DNA of 64,000 nucleotides from Solimonas sp041659605 (GTDB lineage: Bacteria; Pseudomonadota; Gammaproteobacteria; Nevskiales; Nevskiaceae): positions 1 through 64,000 of the forward strand of contig JBAZXW010000006.1 in the NCBI GenBank assembly GCA_041659605.1. The letters run 5' to 3'. Under the pieces are notes generated by a model. That model was not told the DNA's origin. It saw only the letters and a list, made by a program, of their open reading frames with translations, and searched no databases. Below, piece by piece: positions 16,354 through 24,544 of this stretch (its first letter is position 1; the number at the start of each line of letters is the position of its first letter). The translations under genes and the position numbers were made by a program.

Positions 16354-17031
16354 TTATACGCGTCCGGTCACCGGGATCAGCGCGCCCGTGACGGCCGATG
16401 CGCGACCGCTGAGCAGGAACAGGATGACCTCGGCCAGTTCCTGTGGCCGGACCCAGCGCGAGTGGTCGGCCGAAGGCATGTCGGCGCGGTTGGCGGGCGT
16501 ATCGATGATGCTGGGCAACACGGCATTGACCGTGATTTCGCGATCCTTTAACTCCTCCGCCAGCGCCTCGGTGAGCCGGGCCACGCCAGCCTTGGAAGCA
16601 GCGTAGGCGCCCATGCCCGCGGCCGCCTTCACCGCGCCGGCGGCGCCAATGTTGACGATGCGCCCGCCGGCGCCCAGGTGCGGCAGCGCGCCGCGACAGG
16701 CGTTGACCGCCGTCCGGACGTTGATCTGGTACAGCTGGTCCCAGGTGTCGGGGCTGCCGTCGGCCAGGGTCTCCCAGCGGAAGCCACCGGCGATATTGAC
16801 CAGCGCATCGATGCGACCGTGACGCGCCGCGATCGCCGCGAGAGCGATTAGCGTCGCCTGCGCGTCGCCGAGGTCCAGCGCCGGCCATGCCTGCGCTCCG
16901 CGCGGCGGCTGACCGTCGACGCGGTCCACGGCAACGACCGTCGCCCCCGCGGCGGCGGCCGCTTCGGCAACGCCCCGGCCGAGGGCACCGAGGGCGCCGG
17001 TGATGACGATGACCTTGTCTTTCAGTTCCAT
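16354..17031 (-). CDS. Short-chain dehydrogenase/reductase
   Basis: This 225-residue SDR has the NAD(P) loop TGALGALGRGVA near 11, NIAG near 77, the catalytic serine region NIGAAGAV near 128 and YAASK near 145. In place of the usual serine in the active-site strand it reads GAAGAV, so the Ser of the Ser-Tyr-Lys triad may be missing or shifted; this needs a structural alignment. It lies 13 bases after the lipoyl-domain gene on the same strand, and both sit between the ferredoxin unit and a promoter-like region at 17.3 kb. Substrate unknown. Confidence 0.85.
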   Translation of the reverse strand: MELKDKVIVITGALGALGRGVAEAAAAAGATVVAVDRVDGQPPRGAQAWPALDLGDAQATLIALAAIAARHGRIDALVNIAGGFRWETLADGSPDTWDQLYQINVRTAVNACRGALPHLGAGGRIVNIGAAGAVKAAAGMGAYAASKAGVARLTEALAEELKDREITVNAVLPSIIDTPANRADMPSADHSRWVRPQELAEVILFLLSGRASAVTGALIPVTGRV

Positions 17032-17044
17032 GGCGTCCGCTCCG

Positions 17045-17275
17045 TCAGACGATTTCCGCGATCAATGTGCCGACCGGGTAGACCTCGCCGGTGGCGGCGT
17101 GGACCTTCAGCGTGCCGGACGCCGGGGCCTCGACTTCCTGCACCGACTTGTCCAGCTCCAGCGTGTACAGCGGCTTGCCCGCTTCCACCTGCGCGCCGTC
17201 CGCCACCAGCCACTCGGTCAGCGTGCCTTCCTGCGAAGAAAAGCCAATCTGCGGAATGCGTACTTCCACACTCAT
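17045..17275 (-). CDS. Stand-alone lipoyl-domain protein (76 residues)
   Basis: This protein is a single lipoyl domain and nothing else: MSVEVRIPQIGF, EAGKPLYTLELDKSVQEVEA with the lipoate lysine at residue 43, GTLKV and the closing strand PVGTLIAEIV. It lacks the subunit-binding and acyltransferase domains of an E2. It could be an acyl carrier for the E1 subunits encoded at 1158-2150, or a partner of another lipoate enzyme. The first 142 bases of the gene are almost identical to the lipoyl gene at the left edge. An SDR gene follows 13 bases downstream. Confidence 0.88.
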   Translation of the reverse strand: MSVEVRIPQIGFSSQEGTLTEWLVADGAQVEAGKPLYTLELDKSVQEVEAPASGTLKVHAATGEVYPVGTLIAEIV

Positions 17276-17278
17276 CGG
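17134..17278. repeat. Near-identical duplicate of 1-145
   Basis: One synonymous difference in 145 bases separates this copy from the left-edge copy, while the DNA upstream of the start codons is unrelated. This points to a recent duplication or gene conversion of the lipoyl coding sequence. Confidence 0.95.
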
Positions 17279-17655
17279 AATTCTTCGCCCATATTATCGA
17301 CAACGATGTTGATTATCTTTTGCGGGCAGGCCGATGTAAAGACTTTGAGACGGCAGTACTTCTCCACCTGAGCAGACATGGCGCCCCGGTTCCGCACGCG
17401 GACGCGCAGCGAACGAATTCTGGTTCTTTCGCCGCTACGACAGAATCCTCGCCGCATGCACGCACGTATCCATCCCCTGAATCCTCCGGTCGTCCTCACG
17501 GCCTGTTTGTGCGTGCGCCCCGCATCCAAAAAATCCCGCAAACCCGCAATCGCCTGAACGGGTTTCCCGCCAGGCTGCGTGCCGGGCGGGGTCAAGGTTT
17601 TCATAAAATGCTTGCTCTTTCCCGGCGTTGATCGTCATCAACCCAGGAGAGAGTC
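17276..17655. other. Intergenic region with operator-like palindrome
   Basis: This 380-base gap separates the divergent lipoyl and DapA-family genes. At 17301-17311 it holds CAAC-GAT-GTTG within an AT-rich stretch (TTATCGACAACGATGTTGA), matching the palindromes before the E1 and ferredoxin operons. GATAAT on the minus strand beside it could be a -10 box, with no clear -35. A minus-strand ORF of 110 codons is present but does not look protein-like. AGGAGAG before 17656 is the ribosome site of the DapA-family gene. Confidence 0.6.
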
Positions 17656-18534
17656 ATGCAAGTTTTTGAAGGCATCTGGTTGCCCCTCATCACGCCGTTC
17701 CACAACGGTGAAATCGATCTGGCCGCGGCGCGCCGGCTCGTGCATCACTACATCGAGGCAGGTATCCATGGCTTCGTCGTCTGCGGCACCACCGGCGAGG
17801 CGGCGACGCTGGACGAGTTCGAGCAACTGGCCTTGCTCGATGCAGTGCTCGAAGCCGCGAACGGACGCCGGCCGGTCGTGATGGGGCTGGGCAGCAACGA
17901 CACGCGCAAAGCCCTGCGCATGCTGGGCACGATCCAGCGCCGTCCGATTGCGGGCCTGCTCACCGTGGCGCCGTATTACTCGCGCCCCTCGCAGATCGGC
18001 ATCGAGATGCATTTCCGCGCGATCGCGGCGGCGACTCCGTTGCCGCTGATCCTGTACAACATCCCCTACCGCACCGGCGTGAACATCAGTCTGGACACGG
18101 TGAAAGCGCTGGCCGACGTACCGACGATCGTCGCGATCAAGGAAAGTGGCGGCGATATGAACCAGCTCATGGACCTGATCCGCGAGACGCGGCTGGAGGT
18201 GTTGTCGGGCGAGGACCACCTGATCTACAGCACGCTGTGTCTGGGCGGCTCCGGCGCGATCGCCGCGGCGGCGCATCTTCGTCCGGATCTGCACGTACGT
18301 GTCTACGAAAGCTTCCGCTCCGGGAATCTCGCGCTTGCGCGTGATCTCGCGGCGCAACTCCTGCCTCTGACTCGCGCGTTGTTCAGCGAGGCGAACCCTG
18401 GGCCGGTCAAGTCCCTGCTCGCCCGGCAGGGCCACATCAGCGAGGAGCTACGCTTGCCGATGACGCCCGCCTCGACCGCATGCCGTGACCGCGTTTCACG
18501 CGAATGGGCTGCGCTGGAGCACGGTCGCTTGTAG
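17656..18534 (+). CDS. dapA: DapA/NanA-family class I aldolase (4-hydroxy-tetrahydrodipicolinate synthase-like)
   Basis: This 292-residue TIM-barrel Schiff-base aldolase has GTTGEAATL near residue 44 (pyruvate-binding threonines), the tyrosine in YNIPYRTG near 134 and the Schiff-base lysine in VAIKES near 162. 4-Hydroxy-tetrahydrodipicolinate synthase condenses pyruvate with aspartate semialdehyde for lysine and peptidoglycan precursor synthesis. The GTTGE, YNxPxRTG and KES motifs fit DapA better than sialic-acid lyases. Its AGGAGAG site is strong. It stands alone here with no other lysine genes, so a catabolic aldolase of the same fold is the main alternative. Confidence 0.82.
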   Translation: MQVFEGIWLPLITPFHNGEIDLAAARRLVHHYIEAGIHGFVVCGTTGEAATLDEFEQLALLDAVLEAANGRRPVVMGLGSNDTRKALRMLGTIQRRPIAGLLTVAPYYSRPSQIGIEMHFRAIAAATPLPLILYNIPYRTGVNISLDTVKALADVPTIVAIKESGGDMNQLMDLIRETRLEVLSGEDHLIYSTLCLGGSGAIAAAAHLRPDLHVRVYESFRSGNLALARDLAAQLLPLTRALFSEANPGPVKSLLARQGHISEELRLPMTPASTACRDRVSREWAALEHGRL

Positions 18535-18574
18535 ATACAAGCCGCCCCGCTGATCCACCGCCTATGCGTTCGGC

Positions 18575-18946
18575 CTATGCGTCCTGCGTTCGGCGGAGCA
18601 GCTCACGATTCGGGCAAAATTCGAATTCGTCTACGGAATCGCTTCTTTCCCATGTCTCATCGCACTGGGACGAGTGCTTGCATTCGGCGCACAGGCGGAT
18701 CGCGTTGCTGACTTCCTGATAGGAGCTTCTTTGCCGCAAGAGTTTTGCGGACAGTCCGCTGCGCCGAAGCAACCTCTGCAGCCTCAGCGTTTTGATCGTC
18801 GCGAATGCGATCTTGTTGCTTCTGTATTTCGAGAGACCGTCCCGGATCGCGGGCGCGAGCTGGCCGATCGCCTCACTGCCGAACATCAGTAAGGTTGCTC
18901 CGACAGTGAGCAGTTCAAAAACAAGCATGGGATCGTTGGTATTCAT
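18575..18946 (-). CDS. Small membrane-anchored cysteine-rich protein (DUF6455-like)
   Basis: This 123-residue protein has an N-terminal hydrophobic segment (FELLTVGATLLMFGSEAIG, about 8-28), a basic middle and a C-terminal pattern RLCAECKHSSQCDETW followed by FEFCPN, which resembles the DUF6455 cysteine motif (two cysteines, a later Cys-x4-Trp and FCPN). The cysteines may bind a metal. Start at 18946 is the methionine before the hydrophobic segment; the ribosome site is weak and the open frame extends 53 codons further up, so the start is uncertain. It is convergent with the DapA-family gene. Confidence 0.65.
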   Translation of the reverse strand: MNTNDPMLVFELLTVGATLLMFGSEAIGQLAPAIRDGLSKYRSNKIAFATIKTLRLQRLLRRSGLSAKLLRQRSSYQEVSNAIRLCAECKHSSQCDETWERSDSVDEFEFCPNRELLRRTQDA

Positions 18947-19145
18947 CGAAGAACTCGGCGGCGGAAGTCCCCGCCATGAAACAAGGCCGGACGCGTCCCG
19001 ACATTGACCTTTGTCAATGCGCGCAGGCTTACTTGGCATGGAATATGCGTCGCGCTGTAAGTTATTCGTATCAAACGCAATGGTGCGTTGCACAAGACAG
19101 AGCATTCAGGTATGCTGCTATGCAGCATAAAATGAGGAACTCACC

Positions 19146-19427
19146 ATGAAAGCAAACTCTGTCGGCTCAATTGCCATCGCCAGCATCCTTGCGGTCTGGG
19201 CCACCGGCGCCGCGGCGGACGAACTGGATAATCTCCTGGATTTTTCTGCAGCCAGTCCGGTGCAGATTGCCCTGCCCAACGCGACCGATGCGGCTGTCGA
19301 AGCCAGCATCCACCGTCAGCTTGACGTCATCGATTCCAGGATGACCACGGAGCTCGCGCCGCAAGCGGGGCTTCGCCACGCAATGGGAAGCACGGTGGTG
19401 ACCACCGTGGAGCTTGCCCGGCGCTAG
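19146..19427 (+). CDS. Small secreted protein with DELDNLL mature N-terminus
   Basis: This 93-residue protein begins with a clear signal peptide (residues 1 to about 24, ending TGAAA), then DELDNLLDFSAAS and a helical remainder. No family recognised. AGGA lies seven bases before the ATG. The mature start DELDNLL closely resembles those of the two TonB-dependent receptors in the window (DDLDFLL and DDLDALL). A hairpin with 11-base arms follows the stop and probably ends the transcript. Confidence 0.6.
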   Translation: MKANSVGSIAIASILAVWATGAAADELDNLLDFSAASPVQIALPNATDAAVEASIHRQLDVIDSRMTTELAPQAGLRHAMGSTVVTTVELARR

Positions 19428-19437
19428 AACGAGAACA

Positions 19438-19463
19438 GCGAGACGAGAGAAGTCTCGTCTCGC
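19438..19463 (+). terminator. Hairpin after the small secreted protein gene
   Basis: Arms GCGAGACGAGA and TCTCGTCTCGC pair perfectly around GAAG, eleven bases after the stop codon at 19427. No U-run follows, so it may be a rho-dependent or stability hairpin. Confidence 0.6.
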
Positions 19464-19559
19464 CAGGCGAGCGCCCCTACAGGCAGGAGACTCTGATCAG
19501 GACGCACGCTCGGATCCCCGCATCAGGGAATGCGACGCAGCGGACTCGAGTAACGCTTT

Positions 19560-21002
19560 TTAGCTGATCGCGGATTCCGCTTCTCGGCCGCTCATCGGCC
19601 GTTGCGCTTCGCCTTGTTGCTCTGGCGCTTGCGCAGCCGGAGCGGGCGCTGATTCGGCCGGCTCCTCTTCCGTGTCGGACGCGGAGCCACCTCTCACCGC
19701 ATTGCGCCGCTCAATCTCGTTGCTGACAAACTTCACCCAGTTGTTCGCGGGGGTGGCGTACTTCTCGGACTGGGACGCGGCGATGAAGGTCGTTCTTGCC
19801 TCGTTGAACTTGCCGGCGTTGTAGAGCGCGGTGCCCAGCTGCATGCGGATGCTCGCCGGGTCGTCGAGGTTCTTGGCGGTGAGCGCGCTGCGGAAGGACG
19901 CCGTGGCCTCGTTCCAGCGGCCCAGTTCGAGCTGGGCCTGCCCCAGAAAGTTATAGTGCTTGGCCTCGCCGGTCATCTCGGCGAGCTTCTGCAGCACCGG
20001 GATCTGTTGCTCGTATTCCTTGGACATCGCCAGCGCCTGCGCAAACAGCTGCAGGGTGTCGGCGTTGACGGCGATGACCTTGTCGCGCATGCCTTGGGTC
20101 AGCAGGCGCACCGCCGGATAGGGCGCGTCCTGCACCATGTACAGCCGCGCCAGGTTGAGCAGATCGGTCTCGGTGCGCATCAGCTTGGCGCGATAGGCGG
20201 CGTGCATCAGCTTGAGCTGCTCGCGCTGCTGGTCCATCAGTCCGCGCATGCCGGCCAGCTGCTGCCAGTAGTTGCCGTTGTCGGGATGGCCGGCGACCAG
20301 GATTTCCAGCACCTTGGCCGCCTTGGCGTAGTCCTTGCGCTCGTAGTAGATCGCACGCAGCAGCGCCAGCGCGGATTCCTTCGGGCTCTGGCCGCGCTCC
20401 TTGGAGATCTTGAGCGAGGTGATCAGGGCCTGTTCGGCTTCGGTGTACTTCTGCGTCTGGTAGTAGGCCTGTGCCAGCAGCGCGTAGCCTTCCGGGCTGG
20501 GCTCGGCGACGACCGACAGCCACTTCTTCACGACTTCGATGGCCTTGGCGTAGTTCTCGGTAATGAAGTACAGCTGCGCCAGGGCGTACAGGCTGCCGTC
20601 TCTCAGGCCTTCGGGCAGATTGGGCTGCTTGAGGACGAGGATGTACGACTCGATCGCCTTGGGCACCTTGTCCTGGGCGTAGTAGGTCGCGGCGTACAGG
20701 TTGTAGAGCGTCGCGCGCTCGTAGTCGTTGAGCTTGGCCTCGCCGGCCTTGAGGGCGTCGAGCGCTTCGATGCCGGCCTTGTAGTCCTTGGCTTCGTAGG
20801 CTTTCTGCGCGACCTCCATCTTCTTGTAGGTCTCGGCGCGGATCACGCCGGTCTGCTTGGTCGGCGGCGGCGTCGGCTTGGTCTTGTCGTCCTTGGCCAG
20901 CGCCGTGTCGGCGACGACGATGCTCAGAACCACGGTCAGGGCCACGGTCAGCGTCAGCAGGCCGCGCAGGAGCGGGGTTCGTGCGGTCACGGCGCGCCTC
21001 AT
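19560..21002 (-). CDS. TPR-repeat exported protein of the TonB operon
   Basis: This 480-residue protein has a signal peptide or N-terminal anchor (1 to about 36) and a long series of tetratricopeptide-like helical pairs (about 55-420; for example KMEVAQKAYEAKDYKAGIEAL, ALLAQAYYQTQKYTEAEQAL, NFLGQAQLELGRWNEATASF), ending in a low-complexity Glu/Ala/Pro tail. It would sit in the periplasm as a scaffold. It is the last gene of the OmpA-DUF3450-ExbB-ExbB-ExbD-ExbD-TonB-TPR operon, and its start overlaps the TonB stop (ATGA). This gene order is widespread in marine and soil gammaproteobacteria. Confidence 0.88.
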   Translation of the reverse strand: MRRAVTARTPLLRGLLTLTVALTVVLSIVVADTALAKDDKTKPTPPPTKQTGVIRAETYKKMEVAQKAYEAKDYKAGIEALDALKAGEAKLNDYERATLYNLYAATYYAQDKVPKAIESYILVLKQPNLPEGLRDGSLYALAQLYFITENYAKAIEVVKKWLSVVAEPSPEGYALLAQAYYQTQKYTEAEQALITSLKISKERGQSPKESALALLRAIYYERKDYAKAAKVLEILVAGHPDNGNYWQQLAGMRGLMDQQREQLKLMHAAYRAKLMRTETDLLNLARLYMVQDAPYPAVRLLTQGMRDKVIAVNADTLQLFAQALAMSKEYEQQIPVLQKLAEMTGEAKHYNFLGQAQLELGRWNEATASFRSALTAKNLDDPASIRMQLGTALYNAGKFNEARTTFIAASQSEKYATPANNWVKFVSNEIERRNAVRGGSASDTEEEPAESAPAPAAQAPEQQGEAQRPMSGREAESAIS

Positions 21003-21724
21003 TTCTTGTCCAGCTCGAAGCGGATCAGGTGCTGCACATTGGGCACGGCAATCGGCTTGCCGTCCTGCACCCGCGGCTTGTATTTGAATTTGAGCACGGC
21101 CTTGGTCGCGGCCTCGTCGAACACGCCCGACGGCTGCGATTCGAGCACCACCGGATCGCGCACGGCGCCGGCCTCGGTGACCGTGAACTGCACCAGCACC
21201 CAGCCCTCGATGCCCTGGCTCTGCGCCCGCGCCGGATACATCGGCGCGACCTTGACGATCGGCAGGTATTCGCCGTCGGTCGACGACAGGCCGAAGTTGG
21301 ATTTGACCTGGGTCGTGTTTTCCAGCGCCATGTTGATGTTGACGCCGGCGTTGGTCGGACCCTGGATCTGGATCTGCTGGATCGGCACTTCCGGCGCCGC
21401 CTCCGGCTTGTCCGGCATTTCCGGCGGCGGCTTGCGCTCGCGCGTCTCCAGCTCGAAGTTCTTCGCCAGGCGCAGGAAGTCGACGGTCGGCAGCGTCTCC
21501 GAATTGGCGTCGACCTTGGCCGTGCTCGCAATCAGCGCATACAGCAGCCAGAACAGACCAAAGACGGAGAGGATGGCGAGCGCGCCCGGCCCCAGGAAAC
21601 GCAGCAGGTCAGCCCCCGGCGGGGGCGCCTTGGCGAACAGCGCGGGCGTCCGCGCGGACTCTGTCGGCGTGGCGACAAACAAGGGCACGACGCGCTGGGC
21701 GTTGCTGCGGGCGGGCATGTCCAT
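20999..21724 (-). CDS. tonB: TonB-family energy transducer
   Basis: This 241-residue protein has a membrane helix near 38-60 (GPGALAILSVFGLFWLLYALI), a proline/glutamate-rich span (about 85-105, KPPPEMPDKPEAAPEVP) and a TonB C-terminal domain (about 145-241, with YPARAQSQGIEGWVLVQFTV and FKYKPRVQDGKPI). The PMYPARA motif and GKPI are typical of the C-terminal fold that binds receptor TonB boxes. Start at 21724 overlaps the ExbD stop (TGATG). It transmits proton-motive-force energy captured by ExbB/ExbD to outer-membrane receptors such as the one at 26682-29234. Confidence 0.93.
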   Translation of the reverse strand: MDMPARSNAQRVVPLFVATPTESARTPALFAKAPPPGADLLRFLGPGALAILSVFGLFWLLYALIASTAKVDANSETLPTVDFLRLAKNFELETRERKPPPEMPDKPEAAPEVPIQQIQIQGPTNAGVNINMALENTTQVKSNFGLSSTDGEYLPIVKVAPMYPARAQSQGIEGWVLVQFTVTEAGAVRDPVVLESQPSGVFDEAATKAVLKFKYKPRVQDGKPIAVPNVQHLIRFELDKK

Positions 21725-22134
21725 CAGCCTCCCTGCCCGCGCGTGGCCACGGACACGCTCTGGATGCCGCCGGCGTGCACCTGGTTCATGACCTGCGCCA
21801 TGACCCCGGTCTCGGACATCTTGTCCGCGAGGATCACGACCGTGTCTTCCGGACGCTCGGCGTGCATGCGTTCGACCAGTGCGCGCACTTCCGGCAGGCT
21901 GACCTTCTTGCGATCCATCCACACCTCGCCGTTGGGACGCACCGCGATCAGGATGTTGCCGCTGGCTCTCGACTCCGCCGTCAGCGCCTGCTCCTTGTCG
22001 ACCTTGACCCCGGCCTGTTTGACGAAGGAGGTGATGATGATGAAGAAGATGAGCAGGTTGAGGACGAAGTCCAGCATCGGCGCCAGGTCGATGCCGTGGT
22101 GGTCGTCCGCACTCGCATGACGTCGGGCTTGCAT
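21724..22134 (-). CDS. exbD: ExbD/TolR-family protein
   Basis: This 136-residue protein has the ExbD layout: a short cytoplasmic N-terminus, the membrane helix with the proton-accepting aspartate in IDLAPMLDFVLNLLIFFIIITSF (Asp near 23) and a periplasmic beta-domain ending at 136. It forms the proton channel with the ExbB proteins encoded upstream. It is one of two ExbD genes here, separated by 20 bases, and may form a heterodimer with the other. Confidence 0.93.
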   Translation of the reverse strand: MQARRHASADDHHGIDLAPMLDFVLNLLIFFIIITSFVKQAGVKVDKEQALTAESRASGNILIAVRPNGEVWMDRKKVSLPEVRALVERMHAERPEDTVVILADKMSETGVMAQVMNQVHAGGIQSVSVATRGQGG

Positions 22135-22154
22135 GGCTCTCCTTGCGCGTTCCG

Positions 22155-22586
22155 CTATTTTTTCGAGGCGGTCGGCTGCAGCAGGACGTTGAGCGCCCCG
22201 CCCAGCCGGGCCTGGTCCATGACCTTGACGACGAGGCCAGTCGGCGCCTTGATGTTGGCGACGACGATCACCGGGCCTTCCGGCTTTTCACCGCGGAAGC
22301 GCTCGACGTTGGCACGCACCGCTTCCGGATCGACCAGGCGCTGGTCGATCGACACGTCGCCGTTCTTGTGCACGGCGATGAACAGGGTGCCGTGATCATC
22401 CTCCTGCTGCTTCTGGTTGGGCGGCGCCGGCGGCGGGGTGTTGAGCGCCAGCCCGATCTCCTTGACGAAGACCGCGGTGATGATGAAAAAGATCAGCAGG
22501 TTGAGGACGAAGTCCAGCATCGGCGCCAGGTCGATGGCTTCGCCGTCCATTTCCTCGGAGTGCTGACGACGATGGCGCAGGCGCAT
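22155..22586 (-). CDS. exbD: ExbD/TolR-family protein, second copy
   Basis: This 143-residue ExbD has the same core IDLAPMLDFVLNLLIFFII with the conserved aspartate near residue 25, followed by a periplasmic domain. A Pro-rich linker (TPPPAPPNQKQQ) distinguishes it from the copy downstream. Both copies sit between the ExbB gene at 22600-23124 and tonB, as expected for the heteromeric TonB2/TtpC-type systems. Confidence 0.93.
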   Translation of the reverse strand: MRLRHRRQHSEEMDGEAIDLAPMLDFVLNLLIFFIITAVFVKEIGLALNTPPPAPPNQKQQEDDHGTLFIAVHKNGDVSIDQRLVDPEAVRANVERFRGEKPEGPVIVVANIKAPTGLVVKVMDQARLGGALNVLLQPTASKK

Positions 22587-22599
22587 GACGAAAGGCTCT

Positions 22600-23124
22600 C
22601 TAGAATTGGAAGCGATCGGCGAGCAGTTCGGTCTGCTTGCGGATCGCCGACTGGAAATAGAACACCGGGTACATGCCGGTGACGCTGGTGGCCAGGCCGG
22701 TCATCGTGCAGTTCATCGCCTTGGACACGCCGCCCGCCATCGTGCGCGCGTCCGCCGAGCCCAGGATCGCCATCGAATCGAACACTTCGAGCATGCCGAC
22801 GACAGTGCCGACCAGGCCCAGCAGCGGGCACAGCGGCACCAGCACCTTGAGCGTGGGCATGTTCTCGCTCATCGCGACGTTGAGCTGCGAGATCATCGCC
22901 TTGCGGATCTGGTGCGCCGACCAGGACTGGTGCTCGGCGCGCCCGTTCCAGTCGCCGAGCATGGCGTCGACCAGCTGCGGCAGGCCTTTGCGGAAGAACC
23001 ACAGGCGCTCGAAAATCAGCGTCCACATGGCGATTCCGGCGACCAGGATCCAGCCCACCAGCGGCCCACCGGACGACACCAGCTGGCCGACGGCGTGCAG
23101 GGGTCCGACCAGGAGATCAGGCAT
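22600..23124 (-). CDS. exbB: ExbB/TolQ/MotA-family proton channel protein, short form
   Basis: This 174-residue integral membrane protein has three helices and the MotA/TolQ/ExbB signature in the last two (VPLCPLLGLVGTVVGMLEVFDSM near 92-114). It couples the proton gradient to TonB. Its start lies inside the end of the longer ExbB gene (8-base overlap). It lacks the large N-terminal domain of that partner. Confidence 0.92.
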   Translation of the reverse strand: MPDLLVGPLHAVGQLVSSGGPLVGWILVAGIAMWTLIFERLWFFRKGLPQLVDAMLGDWNGRAEHQSWSAHQIRKAMISQLNVAMSENMPTLKVLVPLCPLLGLVGTVVGMLEVFDSMAILGSADARTMAGGVSKAMNCTMTGLATSVTGMYPVFYFQSAIRKQTELLADRFQF

Positions 23125-24544
23125 GGAGACGCTGCTCTAAGGTCTGCGCCAACAGCCCGGTGCTCTGCTCGTCGAGGATCTGCACCAGGCGCTTGGCGCG
23201 CGAGGCCAGCGCCGAGTTCATGAACAGCAGCGGGATGGCGATGCCCAGACCCAGCACGGTCGCGATCATCGCCTGGCCGATGCCGGCCGCCATCAGCTTG
23301 GGATCGCCCGAGCCGGATTCGGTGATGGTCTGGAAGGTGTGGATCATGCCGACCACGGTGCCGACCAGGCCCAGCAGCGGGCCGGCGGCGACCGCCAGCT
23401 TGAGGAAGGACTGGATGCGCTCGATCGGCGGCAGCTCCTTGAGCACCGCCTCGGAGATGCGCAGCTCGACCACGTCCGCCTCGTCGCCGGCCTTGGGCGC
23501 GTTGCTGCCCTTGAACGCGAGCATGACGCGGCCCAGCGGGTTGTCGTCGCGCAGCTGGTTGAGATCGGCCAGCTGGCGGTTGACCTTGAGGCCGGTGACG
23601 ATCAGGTAGAAGAACTGGTAGATCGCCAGCAGTGAACCGACCACGCCCACCGCGATGATGATGTAGCCCACCGCCTCGCCCAGTGCGATGCGCTCGGACA
23701 GGGTCGGCCGCTGCGAGAACAGCGACAGCAGCACGCCACGCGTCGGGTCGACGACCATCTGCGTGTAGCCGGACTCGGTGTTTTCGAAATCCTCGGCGAT
23801 GTCCGAGTAGTCGCCCGGCGGCTGCTTGGGCGGCGTCGAGAACGCGGCGCTGCCCATCGTGTATTCGAGGAACTGGCCGTCGGACACGGCAACGAACGGG
23901 CCGACGCGGGTCACGGTCTTGTCCGACTGCGAGCCGTCCGGCGCCGTCACCTTGGCCTGGATCCGGCTGATCTTGCCGCCCTCCGTCATCTCGCGCTGCA
24001 TCTCGAACCAGAAGCGGTTGAGATCTTCCATCGGCGGCATGGTCTTGGTCTGCGCCAGGTGGTCGATCTGCGCGACGCGGTCGGGGAACTGCGCCGTGAG
24101 CATGGAGTTGCGGGCGACGGTGGCGAAGTCGCCGGCGACCTGGCGCATGACGCCGAACAGCTCGCCCAGATTACCGGCCTTGATGTCGCGCGCCTGCTGC
24201 AGCTCGCCGATGGTGCGATCGTTGACCTCGAACTGCTTGGCCATCGCCGCGGCCTGCGCTTCGAGCGCTTCCTTTTCGGCGTCGGCTTCGGCCAGCAGCT
24301 TGCGCTGCTCTTCGCGCGCGGCGGCAAAGCGCGCTTCGCGCTCGGCGTTGGCCTTGGCGTCGCGGGCGTCGGCGGTGCGCACCTGTTCGAGCAGTGCATC
24401 GAGGCTCTGCGCGCCCTTGAGGTCGCCTTCTGCCGCGTGAGCGGCCGGCGCCATCGCGGCCAGGCCCAGAACGCAGCACAGGAGAGTCGCCAGCAGAGCC
24501 GGATTTCTCTTCATCGTGACCTTCATGGTTACTTGCTCCATCAC
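23117..24544 (-). CDS. ExbB/TolQ-family protein with long periplasmic coiled-coil domain (TtpC-like)
   Basis: This 475-residue protein combines a signal or anchor segment (about 12-36, LLATLLCCVLGLAAMAPAAHA), a long charged coiled coil (45-130, DAKANAEREARFAAAREEQ then LLAEADAEKEALEAQAAAM), a middle domain with a beta-rich part, and a C-terminal ExbB channel domain (VAAGPLLGLVGTVVGMIHTFQTI near 390). Such TtpC-like proteins bridge the inner membrane to the periplasm in gammaproteobacterial TonB systems. A GTG at 24544 overlaps the previous stop, but the methionine MKVTMKRN at 24526, with GGAG nine bases upstream, is an alternative start. Confidence 0.9.
   Translation of the reverse strand: MMEQVTMKVTMKRNPALLATLLCCVLGLAAMAPAAHAAEGDLKGAQSLDALLEQVRTADARDAKANAEREARFAAAREEQRKLLAEADAEKEALEAQAAAMAKQFEVNDRTIGELQQARDIKAGNLGELFGVMRQVAGDFATVARNSMLTAQFPDRVAQIDHLAQTKTMPPMEDLNRFWFEMQREMTEGGKISRIQAKVTAPDGSQSDKTVTRVGPFVAVSDGQFLEYTMGSAAFSTPPKQPPGDYSDIAEDFENTESGYTQMVVDPTRGVLLSLFSQRPTLSERIALGEAVGYIIIAVGVVGSLLAIYQFFYLIVTGLKVNRQLADLNQLRDDNPLGRVMLAFKGSNAPKAGDEADVVELRISEAVLKELPPIERIQSFLKLAVAAGPLLGLVGTVVGMIHTFQTITESGSGDPKLMAAGIGQAMIATVLGLGIAIPLLFMNSALASRAKRLVQILDEQSTGLLAQTLEQRLHA

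Noticed and set aside
17272..17604. 110-codon minus-strand ORF upstream of the lipoyl gene
   Set aside because: Composition is random-looking, no ribosome site, and it overlaps the operator region.
19956..21791. A 611-codon plus-strand open frame
   Set aside because: It is the mirror of the TPR and TonB genes; the minus-strand proteins show signal peptide, TPR and TonB motifs.
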